A DNA stretch of 64,000 nt from Macrostomum hystrix (lineage: Eukaryota; Platyhelminthes; Macrostomidae). A program made the position numbers and the translations under genes. Location: positions 5,165,501-5,229,500 of the forward strand of contig CATNEN010000029.1 of the NCBI GenBank assembly GCA_950097015.1, in the 5' to 3' direction. Below the pieces are notes generated by a model, which was given only the letters and a program-made list of their open reading frames with translations, was not told the DNA's origin and ran no database searches. Positions 23,696 to 35,311 of this stretch are shown here, in pieces. Positions within the stretch are counted from its first letter, which is position 1. Every line of letters begins with the position of its first letter.

Positions 23696-24880
23696 CAATC
23701 GAAGTCCCCTCTGACTAGAGCCCTGGCATCAGTCAAAGTTCAATTCAAATTAACAGTAAGCAATCTATAAGCCTCCAACCAACTGCGCAACAGACGCGCA
23801 GCAGGGAGTAAAAACTATTTAAGCGAGCACTCAATAATTCAAGCTGGGTGAAAAAGAAAATTCTAGAATTTCATTTCTGGCGCAATGCTAGCAGGTGACG
23901 TCACTCGCGGGTCCCCAGCCAGCATTCCAGGCGCTGATTTTGGGCTTCCGAGCTAAAAATAGCATCAGCTCAGTGGGCCGCACCCACCCCACCGCCGCAA
24001 CCCGTGCGACCTCGCAGTTTTTTTCGCCTCTTGCGTGGATATTGGGTGAAATGAAACTGGCGTTGCCAACGACGCGGTAGCTAAGGGCAATAAAGAATGC
24101 CGAAGTAGATTGGAATGCGAATTAGTCTATCAATCCGCTAGTTGTGAAAATGACTCTAGACTAAAAATTGGAGTTAATGAAAGCCACACAAATTGCTCTC
24201 TGCCAGCGATTTGAAAGTAGTTAGCCCCTAGTGCTAAATGCTAATTATTAACTTGATTTCTCTAAATATACTAAAATTCACGTGTTGTTTGTCTGTCTGT
24301 CTGTCTGTTGGTTATCTCCTCCTAGAATACTGACAAGTCAACTTTGAAACTTATATGGGAAAATGGGAAATTTTCCTGGTCAGGCTATAGGCTATTTTAA
24401 TTCTGAAATTTCAAATTCTAAGATCCTCAAAAAAGCAGAAAAATGATTTCGTAACCTTCTCTGGACACTTTTTTCTTTTGAGCTGAGAAAACTGGAGTCG
24501 GTTAAAGTGGTTGCGCTATCATTTCGGCCTATCTGTTCAGTGTATTTTCTCTCCAGTGGAGGGTTGGCAGTCGGTTTGAAAATGGGGCGGAGAGGTGGCC
24601 GTACGCACATTCTAACTGTCCCTGTGTATTGGCGGAGAGAGGGTGCCGCGAGTTATTTCTATTGAGGGGTCTGATTTGTTCAATATTGAAGTGCGTACAA
24701 TGGGCAGGGCAGAGTTGGCTGGGTTAAAATATAATTTTAAAATTTGCGGGCCTCTCAGTGTAGGCGGAGAAGAATGTACTTATTACTAAAAAACTGGCTG
24801 CCCTTTGCGCTAAAGGCAATGAAATTTCAACTGTGAATTGTGCTTTTGCTTTTTAACATTTGAAAAGAACTGAGTCGATT
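23696..24880. other. Intergenic sequence with a CRE palindrome and MEF2-like site
   Basis: Includes TGACGTCA at 23896 and GAGCTAAAAATAG at 23950-23962; the (TGTC)n at about 24291-24308 is a short microsatellite. No coding frame that I trust. Confidence 0.4.
23896..23903. promoter_or_regulatory. CRE-type palindrome TGACGTCA
   Basis: Perfect 8-bp CREB/ATF site in a GC-rich segment, 47 bp from a GAGCTAAAAATAG motif. No gene start nearby is visible, so its function is unknown. Confidence 0.3.
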
Positions 24881-24894
24881 TGAGATCAGGCGAT

Positions 24895-26025
24895 CGGAGC
24901 CGCGATGGGAGATGAGGCGATGGGAGATTAGGCGATGGGAGATCAGCCGATGGGAGATCAGGCGATGGGAGATTAGGCGATGGGAGATTAGGCGACGGGA
25001 GATGAGGCGATGGGAGATGAGGCGATGGGAGATGAGGCGATTGGAGATGAGGCGATGGGAGATCAGCCGATGGGAGATCAGCCGATGGGAGATCAGCCGA
25101 TGGGAGATTAGGCGATGGGAGATGAGGCGATGGGAGATCAGGCGATGGGAGATGAGGCGATGGGAGATGAGGCGATGGGAGATGAGGCGATGGGAGATGT
25201 GGCGACGGGAGATGAGGTGATGGGTGATCAGGTGAAGGGAGATGAGGCGATGGGAGATGAGGCGATGGGAGATTAGGCGATGGGAGATGAGGCAATAGGA
25301 GATGAGGCGATGGGACATCAGGCGATAGGAGATGAGGCGATGGGAGATGAGGCGATGGGAGATGAGACGGTGGGAGATCAGGCGGAGGAAGATCAGGCGA
25401 GGGGAGATCAGGCGATGGGAGATCAGGCGATGGGAGATCGGGCGATGGGAGATGAGGCGATGGGAGATCAGGCGATGGGAGATGAGGGGATGGGAGATCA
25501 GGCGATAGGAGATGAGGCGATGGGAGATGAGGTGATGGGAGATGAGACAGTGGGAGATCAGGCGGGGGAAGATCAGGCGATGGGAGATCAGGCGATGGGA
25601 GATGAGGCGATGGGAGATTAGGCGATGGGAGATCAGGCGATAGGAGATGAGGCGATGGGAGATGAGACGATGGGAGATGATGCGATGGGAGATTAGGCGA
25701 TGGGAGATGAGGTGATGGGTGATCAGGTGATGGGAGATGAGGCGATGGGAGTTGAAGCGATGGGAGATGAGGCGATGGGAGATCAGGCGATGGGAGATCA
25801 GGCGATGGGAGATCAGGCGATGGGAGATGAGGGGATGGGAGATCAGGCGACGGGAGATGAGGCGATGGGAGATGAGGCGATGGGAGATGAGGCGATGGGA
25901 GATGAGGCGATGGGAGATGAGGCGATGGGAGATGAGGCGATGGGAGATTAGGCGATGGGAGATTAGGCGATGGGAGATCAGGCGATAGGAGATGACGCGA
26001 TGGGAGATCAGGCGATGGGAGTTCT
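24895..26025. repeat. 15-bp array (GCGATGGGAGATGAG), about 75 copies
   Basis: Regular 15-mers with GATCAG and GATTAG variants. 15 is divisible by 3, so a 402-codon minus-strand frame of ISHRL repeats appears; it is an artefact. Confidence 0.97.
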
Positions 26026-26035
26026 CTCCTCTCAA

Positions 26036-26051
26036 CCTCCTCCGGAGGAGG
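26036..26051. repeat. 16-bp perfect palindrome (CCTCCTCCGGAGGAGG)
   Basis: Directly at the end of the 15-bp array. Possibly a hairpin or a transposon terminus. Confidence 0.6.
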
Positions 26052-26300
26052 AGTTTAGCTCGTAATATACTAAAAATGAAATGCTTGCTTGCTTGCTTGG
26101 TTGCTTGCTTGTAATTGATTTTCTTCCGAACGGCTCAACCGATTTTCACCATTTCTTCACCAAAAGATGCCAAATATGGGGACAATTTTACACGTATTTT
26201 TATTAAGCTTAACTTTATTGCTAAGGGGATTAAATATTCGAAAAACATGTTTTTTGACCATTTCAAAGGTCAAACTATCTTGGCCTATTGAGAATTTCAT
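26040..26300. mobile_element. Possible transposon-derived noncoding repeat
   Basis: Contains a (GCTT)n microsatellite and AACGGCTCAACCGATTTTCA, a phrase of a type I associate with dispersed invertebrate transposons. The family is not identified. Confidence 0.25.
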
Positions 26301-26511
26301 TCACTGACTGCCACTGAATTGGAATTGCATCGTCAAATTGCGCAACAACCCCTAGCTGATTGAATTTAAAGCCTGCACTCTGGAGACAAATTGGAAATAA
26401 ATGTACACAACCAACCGCGAGACTGAGTGTACTCTATTTTCTCACTTCATTGTACAAAGCCAGAACTTTGAGAATTCATTTTATAAGGCTGATTTCTGCA
26501 CCCACTAACCA

Positions 26512-26605
26512 ACAGTCGGAATAGCCGATGTGTAGGCACTAGGAATAGGTTATAGGCTAGGCTAGGGTTCGATTCTGCACTGCGTCAAATCATTTAGACT
26601 AATTT
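26512..26605 (+). mobile_element. Degenerate tRNA-derived SINE-like head
   Basis: TGTGTAGGCACTAGGAATAG followed at tRNA-like distance by GGGTTCGATTCTGC, a good B box. The body after it is AT-rich and not recognisable. Confidence 0.35.
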
Positions 26606-26689
26606 TCAGCCAGTAGTGATTGAAGACTATTTTAATTTATTTTTTTCATTTCGTAAATAAAATATCATAAATCATAGCACACCTGAGTT

Positions 26690-28075
26690 TGAATCATTGC
26701 AAAAATAGAGTTTGAATCATGGCTAAACCAGAGTCTGAATCATGGCTAAACCAGAGTCTGAATCATGGCTAAACTAGAGTCTGAATCATGGCTAAACCTG
26801 AGTCTGAATCATGGCTACACCAGAGTTTCGATCATGGCTAAACCAGAGTCTGAATCATGGCTACACCAGAGTTTGAATCATGGCTAAACCAGAGTCTGAA
26901 TCATGGCTACACCAGAGTTTGAATCATGGCTAAACCAGAGTCTGAATCATGGCTAAACCAGAGTTTGAATCATGGCTAAACCAGAGTCTGAATCATGGCT
27001 AAACTAGAGTCTGAATCATGGCTAAACCAGAGTCTGAATCATGGCTACACCAGAGTTTCGATCATGGCTAAACCAGAGTCTGAATCATGGCTACACCAGA
27101 GTTTGAATCATGGCTAAACCAGAGTCTGAATCATGGCTACACCAGAGTTTGAATCATGGCTAAACCAGAGTCTGAATCATGGCTAAACCAGAGTTTGAAT
27201 CATGGCTAAACCAGAGTTTCAATCATGGCTAAACCAGAGTCTGAATCATGGCTAAACCAGAGTCTGAATCATGGCTAAACTAGAGTCTGAATCATGGCTA
27301 AACCAGAGTCTGAATCATGGCTACACCAGAGTTTGAATCATGGCTAAACCAGAGTCTGAATCATGGCTACACCAGAGTTTCAATCATGGCTAAACCAGAG
27401 TCTGAATCATGGCTACACCAGAGTTTGAATCATGGCTAAACAAGCGTCTGAATCATGGCTAAAACCAGCGTTTGAATCATGGCTACACCAGAGTTTGAAT
27501 CATGGCTAAACCAGAGTCTGAATCATGGCTACACCAGAGTTTGAATCATGGCTAAACCAGAGTCTGAATCATGGCTACACCAGAGTTTGAATCATGGCTA
27601 AACAAGCGTCTGAATCATGGCTAAAACCAGCGTTTGAATCATGGCTACACCAGAGTTTGAATCATGGCTAAACCAGAGTCTGAATCATGGCTACACCAGA
27701 GTTTGAATCATGGCTAAACCAGAGTCTGAATCATGGCTACACCAGAGTTTGAATCATGGCTAAACCAGAGTCTGAATCATGGCTAAACCAGAGTTTGAAT
27801 CATGGCTAAACCAGAGTTTGAATCATGGCTAAACCAGAGTTTGAATCATGGCTAAACCAGAGTTTGAATCATGGCTGAACCAGAGTTTGAATCATGGCTA
27901 AACCAGAGTTTGAATCATGGCTGAACCAAAGTCTGAATCATGGCTAAACCAGAGTTTGAATCATGGCTAAACCAGAGTTTGAATCATGGTAAAACGAGAG
28001 TTTGAATTATAGCCCACCAGGGTTTAAAACATGGCGAAACCTGAGTTTGAATCTTGGCTAACCCAGCGTTTGAAA
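26690..28075. repeat. 23-bp array, about 58 copies
   Basis: Unit AATCATGGCTAAACCAGAGT plus CTG/TTG; TACACC variants alternate with TAAACC in blocks. Confidence 0.96.
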
Positions 28076-28079
28076 AATC

Positions 28080-31000
28080 AACGTCAACTGGGGAGTCATC
28101 ATCAAAATGGGGATCAAGGTAAACTGGGGGATAATCGTCAACTGGAGGATCTTGGTAAACTGGGGGATCATTGTCAACTGGGGGATAATTGTCAACTGGG
28201 GAATCATCATCAAATGGGGGATCATGGTCAACTTGGGGATCATTGTCAACTAGGGGGATCATTGTCAACTGGGGGATCATTCTCAACTGGGGGATCATGG
28301 TCAACTTGGGAATCATTGTCAACTGGGGGATCTTTGTCAACTGTGGGATCATTGTCAACTGGGGGATCATTGTCAACTGGGGGATCGTTGTCAACCTGGG
28401 GGTTCATTGTCAACTGGGGGATCATTGTCAACTGGGGGATCATTGTCAACTGGGGGATCATCATCAACTGGGGGATCATTGTCAACTGGGGGTTCATTGT
28501 CAACCGGCGGGATCATTGTCAACTGGGGGATCATTGTCAACTGGGGGATCATTGTCAACTTGGGGATCATTCTCAACTAGGGGATCATTGTCAACTGGGG
28601 GATCATTCTCAACTAGGGGATCATTCTCAACTGGGGGATCATTGTCAACTGGGGGATCATTGTCAACTGGGGGATCATTGTCAACTGGGGGATCATTGTC
28701 AACTGGGGGAACATTGTCAACTGGAGGAACATTTTTAACTGGGGATCATCATCAATAGGGAGACTTCATCAACTGGGGGATCATTGTGAACTGGGGGATC
28801 TTTGTTAACTGGGGGCTCATTGTCAACTGGGGGATCATTCTCAACTGGGGGATCATTGTCAACTGGGTGATCATTCTCAACTGGAGGATCATTGTCAACT
28901 GGGGGATCATTCTCAACTGGGGGGAATTGTGTTCAACTGGGGGATCATTGTCAACTGGGGGATCATCATCAACTGGGGGATTATTGTCAACTGGGGGATC
29001 ATTGTCAACTGGGGGATCATTGTCAACTGGGGGATCATTCTCAACTGGGGGATCATTGTCAACTGGGGGATCATTTTCAACTGGGGGATCATCATCAACT
29101 GGGGGATCATCATCAACCGGCGGGATCATTGTCAACTGGGGGATCATTGTCAACTGGGGGGAATTGTGTTCAACTGGGGGATCATTGTGAACTGGGGGAT
29201 CTTTGTTAACTGGGGGATCATTGTGAACTGGGGGATCTTTGTTAACTGGGGGATCATTGTCAACTGGGGGATCATTCTCAACTGGGGGATCATTGTCAAC
29301 TGGGTGATCATCATCAACTGGGGGATTATTGTCAACTGGGGGAACATTGTCAACTGGAGGAACATTTTTAACTGGGGATCATCATCAATGGTGAGACTTC
29401 ATCAACTGGGGATCATTGTGAACTGGGGGATCTTTGTTAACTGGGGGATTATTGTCAACTGGGGGATCATTCTCAACTGGGGGATCATTGTCAACTGGGT
29501 GATCATTCTCAACTGGAGGATCATTGTCAACTGGGGGATCATTGTCAACTGGGGGGAATTGTGTTCAACTGGGGGATCATTGTCAACTGGGGGATCATTG
29601 TCAACTGGGGGATCATTGTAAACTGGGGGATCATTGTCAACTGGGGGATCATTGTCAACTGGGGGATCATTCTCAACTGGGGGATCATTGTCAACTGGGG
29701 GATCATTTTCAACTGGGGGATCATCATCAACTGGGGGATCATCATCAACCGGCGGGATCATTGTCAACTGGGGGATCATTGTCAACTTGGGGATCATTGT
29801 CAACTGGGGGATCATTGTCAACTGGGGGATCATTCTCAACTGGGGGATCATTCTCAACTGGGGGATCATTGTCAACTGGGGGGAATTGTGTTCAACTGGG
29901 GGATCATTGTGAACTGGGGGATCTTTGTTAACGGGGGGATCATTGTGAACTGGGGGATCTTTGTTAACTGGGTGATCATCATCAACTGGGGGATTATTGT
30001 CAACTGGGGGAACATTGTCAACTGGAGGAACATTTTTAACTGGGGATCATCATCAATGGTGAGACTTCATCAACTGGGGATCATTGTGAACTGGGGGATC
30101 TTTGTTAACTGGGGGATCATTGTCAACTGGGGGATCATTCTCAACTGGGGGATCATTGTCAACTGGGTGATCATCATCAACTGGGGGATTATTGTCAACT
30201 GGGGGAACATTGTCAACTGGAGGAACATTTTTAACTGGGGATCATCATCAATGGTGAGACTTCATCAACTGGGGATCATTGTGAACTGGGGGATCTTTGT
30301 TAACTGGGGGATTATTGTCAACTGGGGGATCATTCTCAACTGGGGGATCATTGTCAACTGGGTGATCATTCTCAACTGGAGGATCATTGTCAACTGGGGG
30401 ATCATTGTCAACTGGGGGGAATTGTGTTCAACTGGGGGATCATTGTCAACTGGGGGATCATTGTCAACTGGGGGATCATTGTAAACTGGGGGATCATTGT
30501 CAACTGGGGGATCATTGTCAACTGGGGGATCATTCTCAACTGGGGGATCATTGTCAACTGGGGGATCATTTTCAACTGGGGGATCATCATCAACTGGGGG
30601 ATCATCATCAACCGGCGGGATCATTGTCAACTGGGGGATCATTGTCAACTTGGGGATCATTGTCAACTGGGGGATCATTGTCAACTGGGGGATCATTCTC
30701 AACTGGGGGATCATTCTCAACTGGGGGATCATTGTCAACTGGGGGGAATTGTGTTCAACTGGGGGATCATTGTGAACTGGGGGATCTTTGTTAACGGGGG
30801 GATCATTGTGAACTGGGGGATCTTTGTTAACTGGGTGATCATCATCAACTGGGGGATTATTGTCAACTGGGGGAACATTGTCAACTGGAGGAACATTTTT
30901 AACTGGGGATCATCATCAATGGTGAGACTTCATCAACTGGGGATCATTGTGAACTGGGGGATCTTTGTTAACTGGGGGATTATTGTCAACTGGGGGATCA

Positions 31001-31128
31001 TTCTCAACTGGGGGATCATTGTCAACTGGGGGGTCATTTTCAACTGGGGGATCATTGTCAACTGGGGGATCATTCTCAACTGGGGGATCATTCTCAACTG
31101 GGGGATCATTGTCAACTGTGGGTTCATT
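28080..31128. repeat. 18-bp array (GTCAACTGGGGGATCATT), about 165 copies
   Basis: Long array with a G5 run in most units and a recent internal duplication of an 863-bp block (29402 onward and 30265 onward). Stop-free frames on both strands arise from it. Confidence 0.97.
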
Positions 31129-31139
31129 GTAGCTTTAAA

Positions 31140-31570
31140 AAGCTGTAAATTCAGCTGCTAAAAAGTATATACTAGACGAATTAAAAGTATTTCTGCTCCC
31201 CGAAGGGGGGCAAAACTTGCTAGTCATTTACTCAAACTTCACCGAGGAAGCATTTGAGTACAGTGTGAGATTGAAATCAAACTGATAAGTCCGAGGGTTC
31301 ATAGCAGTTGCACTGCATAGCAGCAAAAGACAGAACACATTTTATTTGGCCGCATTAAAAAAATTGCAGCTTAAAGAAAATGCTTTGTGTTTTCATATTC
31401 AGTAGTTTGAGGCAGAATGTTTTCGCATGCGTTACGTTAAAGTACAGCGTAGGTAACTGCTTCGGAATCGGCCTGAGGCTCAACTAGAAAGCAAGCAAAA
31501 ATTAAAACAAATCAACGATCATATAGTGCAAGAAGTAGTGCTCAAATTGGCGAGCATTAAAATCAGGCAT
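31140..31570. other. Intergenic, nothing recognised
   Basis: Unique sequence between the 18-bp array and the peptide gene duplicate. Confidence 0.4.
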
Positions 31571-31704
31571 AGACTAAAATTAATCGAAAGTAGAACTTCA
31601 AGGCAGCTGTGCAGAGAGCAAAAGTGCACAATTTTGAGGTCGGCAGGCAGTTTATGTTACGCGATTAATATGCATATGAGAAGGAAAAACAACATGGAAT
31701 TTGA

Positions 31705-31710
31705 TTTAAT
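31705..31710 (-). terminator. Candidate poly(A) signal of peptide copy 1
   Basis: ATTAAA on the minus strand about 235 nt after the stop codon. In copy 2 the corresponding bases (near 34659-34664) are changed and give no hexamer. Confidence 0.3.
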
Positions 31711-31943
31711 GAAAACAAAAAATAACCAAGAATAAATCACATTTTTGCTGCGAGTTTTGCATATAGAGAGACTGCGCGACAACTGCGCCACGGAGGCTTC
31801 GTTGTAGTTTGGATTTTCAATTCTCGATCACACTGGCTTGATCAAATCGACTTTTATAGTGACACATCGTTAAAATTGTCCTTCGGTCATGACTTTGAGC
31901 AGGTTGGCAACCAATCAATCATTGGGATCTGGGACTACTGGAA

Positions 31944-32246
31944 TCAGCACTTCAGCCAGGCTGGCGGAGTCTTGCCCTGCTTCCTATACCTGTTGCACTC
32001 GTACGCTCGCATGAGCACATTCTCAGGTCCGCGCCGCTTCCGGTTGAGCACGGCCTCGCCGACATCCGGGCGCTGCCTCATCAGGTAGGTCAGCGATTGC
32101 GCAACAGCCAGACGATTGTCTTCAATCGGTTCGGCGTTCAAATCGAGTAGCAACGCTTTCGAAGGCGACAGGGCGACGGCGTCCAGGACTGGTAGGAGGA
32201 CCATCGATAGCGCCAGACAGAATTGAAGGCCTGTGTTGAGTAGCAT
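31944..32246 (-). CDS. Secreted neuropeptide-like precursor, copy 1 (100 aa)
   Basis: Single-exon frame starting with a clear signal peptide (MLLNTGLQFCLALSMVLLPV), a spacer of about 40 residues, the basic cleavage site RKRR at 69-72, and a C-terminal peptide of 28 residues with two cysteines (84 and 100) that could form one disulfide ring. The layout (signal, spacer, dibasic site, one Cys-ring peptide at the very end) is that of somatostatin-type or allatostatin-C-type precursors, but the ring is longer and I see no family motif, so no name is given. A TATA box lies about 100 bp upstream. Compared with copy 2, a TGG to TGA change removes the last three residues (WFQ), and two Trp are replaced (W81 to A, W86 to R). 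Expression and secretion are inferred. Confidence 0.65.
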   Translation of the reverse strand: MLLNTGLQFCLALSMVLLPVLDAVALSPSKALLLDLNAEPIEDNRLAVAQSLTYLMRQRPDVGEAVLNRKRRGPENVLMRAYECNRYRKQGKTPPAWLKC

Positions 32247-32343
32247 AGCTTCGTCAAATAGCTGTCAGTGTTCTCTTGGCTGTGTCTCTAATTGTCTCTC
32301 TCTCTCTCGGTCAAGTGAAGTGAACTGGGACTGCCGCCGCTGG

Positions 32344-32353
32344 CCTATTTATA
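32344..32353 (-). promoter_or_regulatory. TATA box of peptide gene copy 1
   Basis: TATAAATAGG on the minus strand, about 100 bp before the start codon at 32246. A (GA)n-rich leader lies between. A GC-rich segment and the GAGCTAAAAATAG motif at 32404-32416 lie just upstream, giving a compact core promoter. Confidence 0.6.
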
Positions 32354-32419
32354 ACCGGCTCCGGGCGGCGGCTGGGGTGTCTGCGCCGGCTTGGAATCGC
32401 CTTCTATTTTTAGCTCCTC

Positions 32420-33500
32420 CCCCGCCGCCGCCGCCGCCCCCAGTCCGGAGCAGCTGAGGGGCGTGGGAATAGAGCCTTCTAGTCTGACGCATTTCGCGGC
32501 CAATCGACCCGCTGCAGCGGCAGACTGGACAATCTGGCCCAAGTTTTCAAATGAATGAACCAATGACTCAGGCCCGAAAATGGACTTTGCCAATGCAGGC
32601 GTAGGGGAACCAATAGCGGATAAGTGTGTAGGCAGTCTGCTTTGAAGAAGAGGCTGTGCCTTGTTTACAAAATATAGCTTTCACAAATAAAAAAGCAGTG
32701 CATTCCAACCTAACAAACTGAAATAAAATACTATGGAGAATGCTAAGCGCGGCCACTGATGTCTGCCCCCCCCCACTCCGCAACACAGACTTGCGAATTC
32801 CACACGGCTTTACAATTTTACAATTTACAACCTAGACCAGCCTCGACTTTCTTAATAAGGGCCTTTTTGCTCTCCGCTCAGACAGACAATGCTTTAATTA
32901 ATGCATCCAAACTCCCAAGTGAGGTTTTGGGTGAGTCAGGCTTTAGTCAGGCCTGACTCATGTCTCACTTCAGCTGCTCATAAGTGTCTAGGGAAGTGTC
33001 TAGTGTTTACATTTTTTTCAGGGAAAATTCAACGTTGTTAGAGAATCAGGCGGAGTGTTGGGAGAACGCCCACAACTTCCTTGGCTAACAGAAATGGGAC
33101 AGGGCTCTACCAACAGGCCGCGCCGCCCACGCAGTCCTCCATTTGTCCGATAGCTCCTAGCTGTAGCTAATACCCAAGTTCCAGCGAGTATTAAGCAGCT
33201 TTTTTATGTCGGAAGATTTGCCCAAGCTTTCTCCCGCAAGTGAGTACAATTTGATTCTAAACTGTTGGTGCATGCAAACAGCAGGTGTCTCAAGGTCCGC
33301 CTACCTCCTGTGCAAACACTGCACTAGCGGAGCTGCATTCTGAGTGCGAGTAAACGTCGCCATTGTCACTGACTGCTCAAATTTTAATTCAATGTCAAAT
33401 AATGCTTTCGGTGCATGGAATGCTCTTATCTGTCTTCTCTAGCTTGTCAGCAGGGTAGGATAGTGCCGATAGCACACCAAAAGCCGCATTCCACACTTTG
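32420..33500. other. GC-rich then mixed intergenic sequence upstream of peptide copy 1
   Basis: Short CCG-rich run near 32423-32441; no coding frame with family resemblance. Confidence 0.4.
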
Positions 33501-33509
33501 CTCTTCCAC

Positions 33510-33890
33510 AGATCTCACTGTTTCCTTTATAGATCTCACCCGCTCTACTATGGATCTCACCGTCTCCTTTATAGATCTCACCCGCTCTACTATGGATCTC
33601 ACTGACTCCTTTATAGATCTCACCCGCTCTACTATGGATCTCACCGTCTCCTTTATAGATCTCACCCACTCTACTATGGATCTCACTGTCTCCTTTATAG
33701 ATCTCACCCGCTCTACTATGGATCTCACTGACTCCTTTATAGATCTCACCCGCTCTACTATGGATCTCACCGTCTCCTTTATAGATCTCACCCGCTCTAC
33801 TATGGATCTCACCGTCTCCTTTATAGATCTCACCCGCTCTACTATGGATCTCACTGACTCCTTTATAGATCTCACCCGCTCTTCCATGGA
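33510..33890. repeat. 42-bp array (dimer of 21 bp), about 9 copies
   Basis: Alternating TCCTTTATAGATCTCACC and TCTACTATGGATCTCACC halves. It merges into the 21-bp array. Confidence 0.95.
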
Positions 33891-34525
33891 TCTCCCCTAT
33901 CTTCTCTGAATCTCACCCTCTCTTCTCAGAATCTCACCTTCTCTTTTCTAAATATCATCCTGTCTTCTCTGGATCTCACCCTGTCCTCTATTGATCTCAA
34001 CCTCTCTTCTATTGATCTCACCCTCTCTTCTATTGATCTGACCCCCTCTTCTATTGATCTCACCCTGTCCTCTATTGATCTCACCCTCTCTTCTATTGAT
34101 CTGACCCCCTCTTCTATTGATCTCACCCTGACTTCTCTGAATATCATCCTCTCTTCTCTGGATCTCACCCTCTCTTCTATGGATCTCACCCTCTCTTCTC
34201 TGGATCTCACCCTGTCTTCTCTGGATTTCACCCTGTCTTCTCTGGATCTCAACCTCTCTTCTATGGATCTCACACTGTCTTCTATGGATCTCAACCTCTC
34301 TTCTATGGATCTCACCCTGTCTTCTATGGATCTCACCCTGTCTTCTCTGGATCTCACCCTCTCTTCTCTGGATCTCACCCTCTATTCTCTGGACCTCACC
34401 TATCTTCTATGGATCTCATCCTGTCTTCTCTGAATCTCACCCTCTCTTCAATAGATCTCACCCTCTCTTCTCTGAATCTCACCCTCTCTTCAATAGATCT
34501 CACCCTCTCTTCTCTGAATCTCACT
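33891..34525. repeat. 21-bp array, about 30 copies
   Basis: Unit with TCTTCTATGGATCTCACCCT and CTGAATCTC variants. The same family reappears at 45846-46915. Confidence 0.96.
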
Positions 34526-34531
34526 AAAATC

Positions 34532-35309
34532 GACTAAAATTAATTGACAGTAGAACTTCAAGGCAGCTGTGCAGAGAGCAAAAGTGCACAATTTTGAGGT
34601 CGGCAGGCAGTTTATGTAACGCGATTAATATGCATATGAGAATCAATATGGAATTTGATTGAAGGAAAACAAAAAGAAAAAATATCCAAGAATAAATCAC
34701 ATTTTTGCTGCGAGTTTTGCATATAGAGAGACTGCGCGACAACTGCTCCACGGAGGCTTCGTTGTAGTTTGGATTTTCAATTCTCGATCACACTGGTTTG
34801 ATCAAATCAACTTTTATAGTGTCACATCGTTAAAATTGTCCTTCGGTCATGACTTTGAGCAGGTTGGCAACCAGTCAATCATTGGGATCTGGGACTACTG
34901 GAACCAGCACCTCAGCCAGGCTGGCGGAGTCTTGCCCTGCTTCCTATACCAGTTGCACTCGTACCATCGCATGAGCACATACTCAGGTGCTCGCCGCTTC
35001 CGGTTGAGCACGGCCTCGCTGACATCCGGGCGCTGCCTCATCAGGTAGGTCAGCAGTTGCGCAACAGCCAGACGATTGTCTTCAATCGGCTCGGCGTTCA
35101 AATCGAGTAACAACGCTTTCGAAGGCGACAGGGCGACGGCGTCCATGACTGGTAGGAGGACCATCGATAGCGCCAGACAGAATTGAAGGCCTGTGTTGAG
35201 TAGCATAGCTTCGTCAAATAGCTGTCAGTGTTCTCTTGGCTGTGTCTCTAATTGTCTCTCTCTCTCGGTCAAGTGAAGTGAACTGGGACTGCCGCCGCTG
35301 GCCTATTTA
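34532..35309 (-). repeat. Tandem gene duplication, unit 2
   Basis: Second unit, beginning directly after the 21-bp array and ending at the mariner junction. The offset to unit 1 is 2,960 bp. Confidence 0.85.
34895..35206 (-). CDS. Secreted neuropeptide-like precursor, copy 2 (103 aa)
   Basis: Tandem paralogue of the frame at 31944-32246, exactly 2,960 bp away at the start codon. Same signal peptide, spacer and RKRR site; the predicted mature peptide is 31 residues, starts APEYVLMRWYEC and ends GKTPPAWLRCWFQ, with Cys 84 and Cys 100 and four Trp. Only three residue differences from copy 1 fall in the first 72 residues; five plus the longer end fall in the last 31. The upstream TATA box is cut by a mariner fragment, and the ATTAAA found downstream of copy 1 is changed here, so copy 2 may be silent although its frame is intact. 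Confidence 0.6.
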   Translation of the reverse strand: MLLNTGLQFCLALSMVLLPVMDAVALSPSKALLLDLNAEPIEDNRLAVAQLLTYLMRQRPDVSEAVLNRKRRAPEYVLMRWYECNWYRKQGKTPPAWLRCWFQ

Positions 35310-35311
35310 CG
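35303..35311 (-). promoter_or_regulatory. TATA box of peptide gene copy 2, disrupted by mariner insertion
   Basis: The duplicated sequence is identical up to CCTATTTA (35303-35310 region) and then switches to CGAGGGTTGTGTGATAAATT. In copy 1 the same place reads CCTATTTATAACC. The break is at a TA dinucleotide, the target of Tc1/mariner elements, inside the TATA box. Confidence 0.6.

Larger units (their letters stand above)
31572..32353 (-). repeat. Tandem gene duplication, unit 1
   Basis: About 780 bp that match 34532-35309 with few substitutions and small indels, covering the peptide gene with its leader and 3' flank. The spacer between the units holds a GC-rich segment and 21/42-bp arrays. 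Confidence 0.85.

Noticed and set aside
24827-26035. 402-codon minus-strand frame of ISHRL repeats
   Set aside because: Direct reading of a 15-bp array; both strands are open in several frames, as expected for such a unit.
28031-31161. Many long frames on both strands (up to 307 codons)
   Set aside because: Readings of the 18-bp array; mutually overlapping and repeating with its internal duplication.
32345-32593. 82-codon minus-strand frame upstream of peptide copy 1
   Set aside because: It overlaps the GC-rich promoter region, includes the regulatory motif in its reading, and shows no signal peptide or domain.
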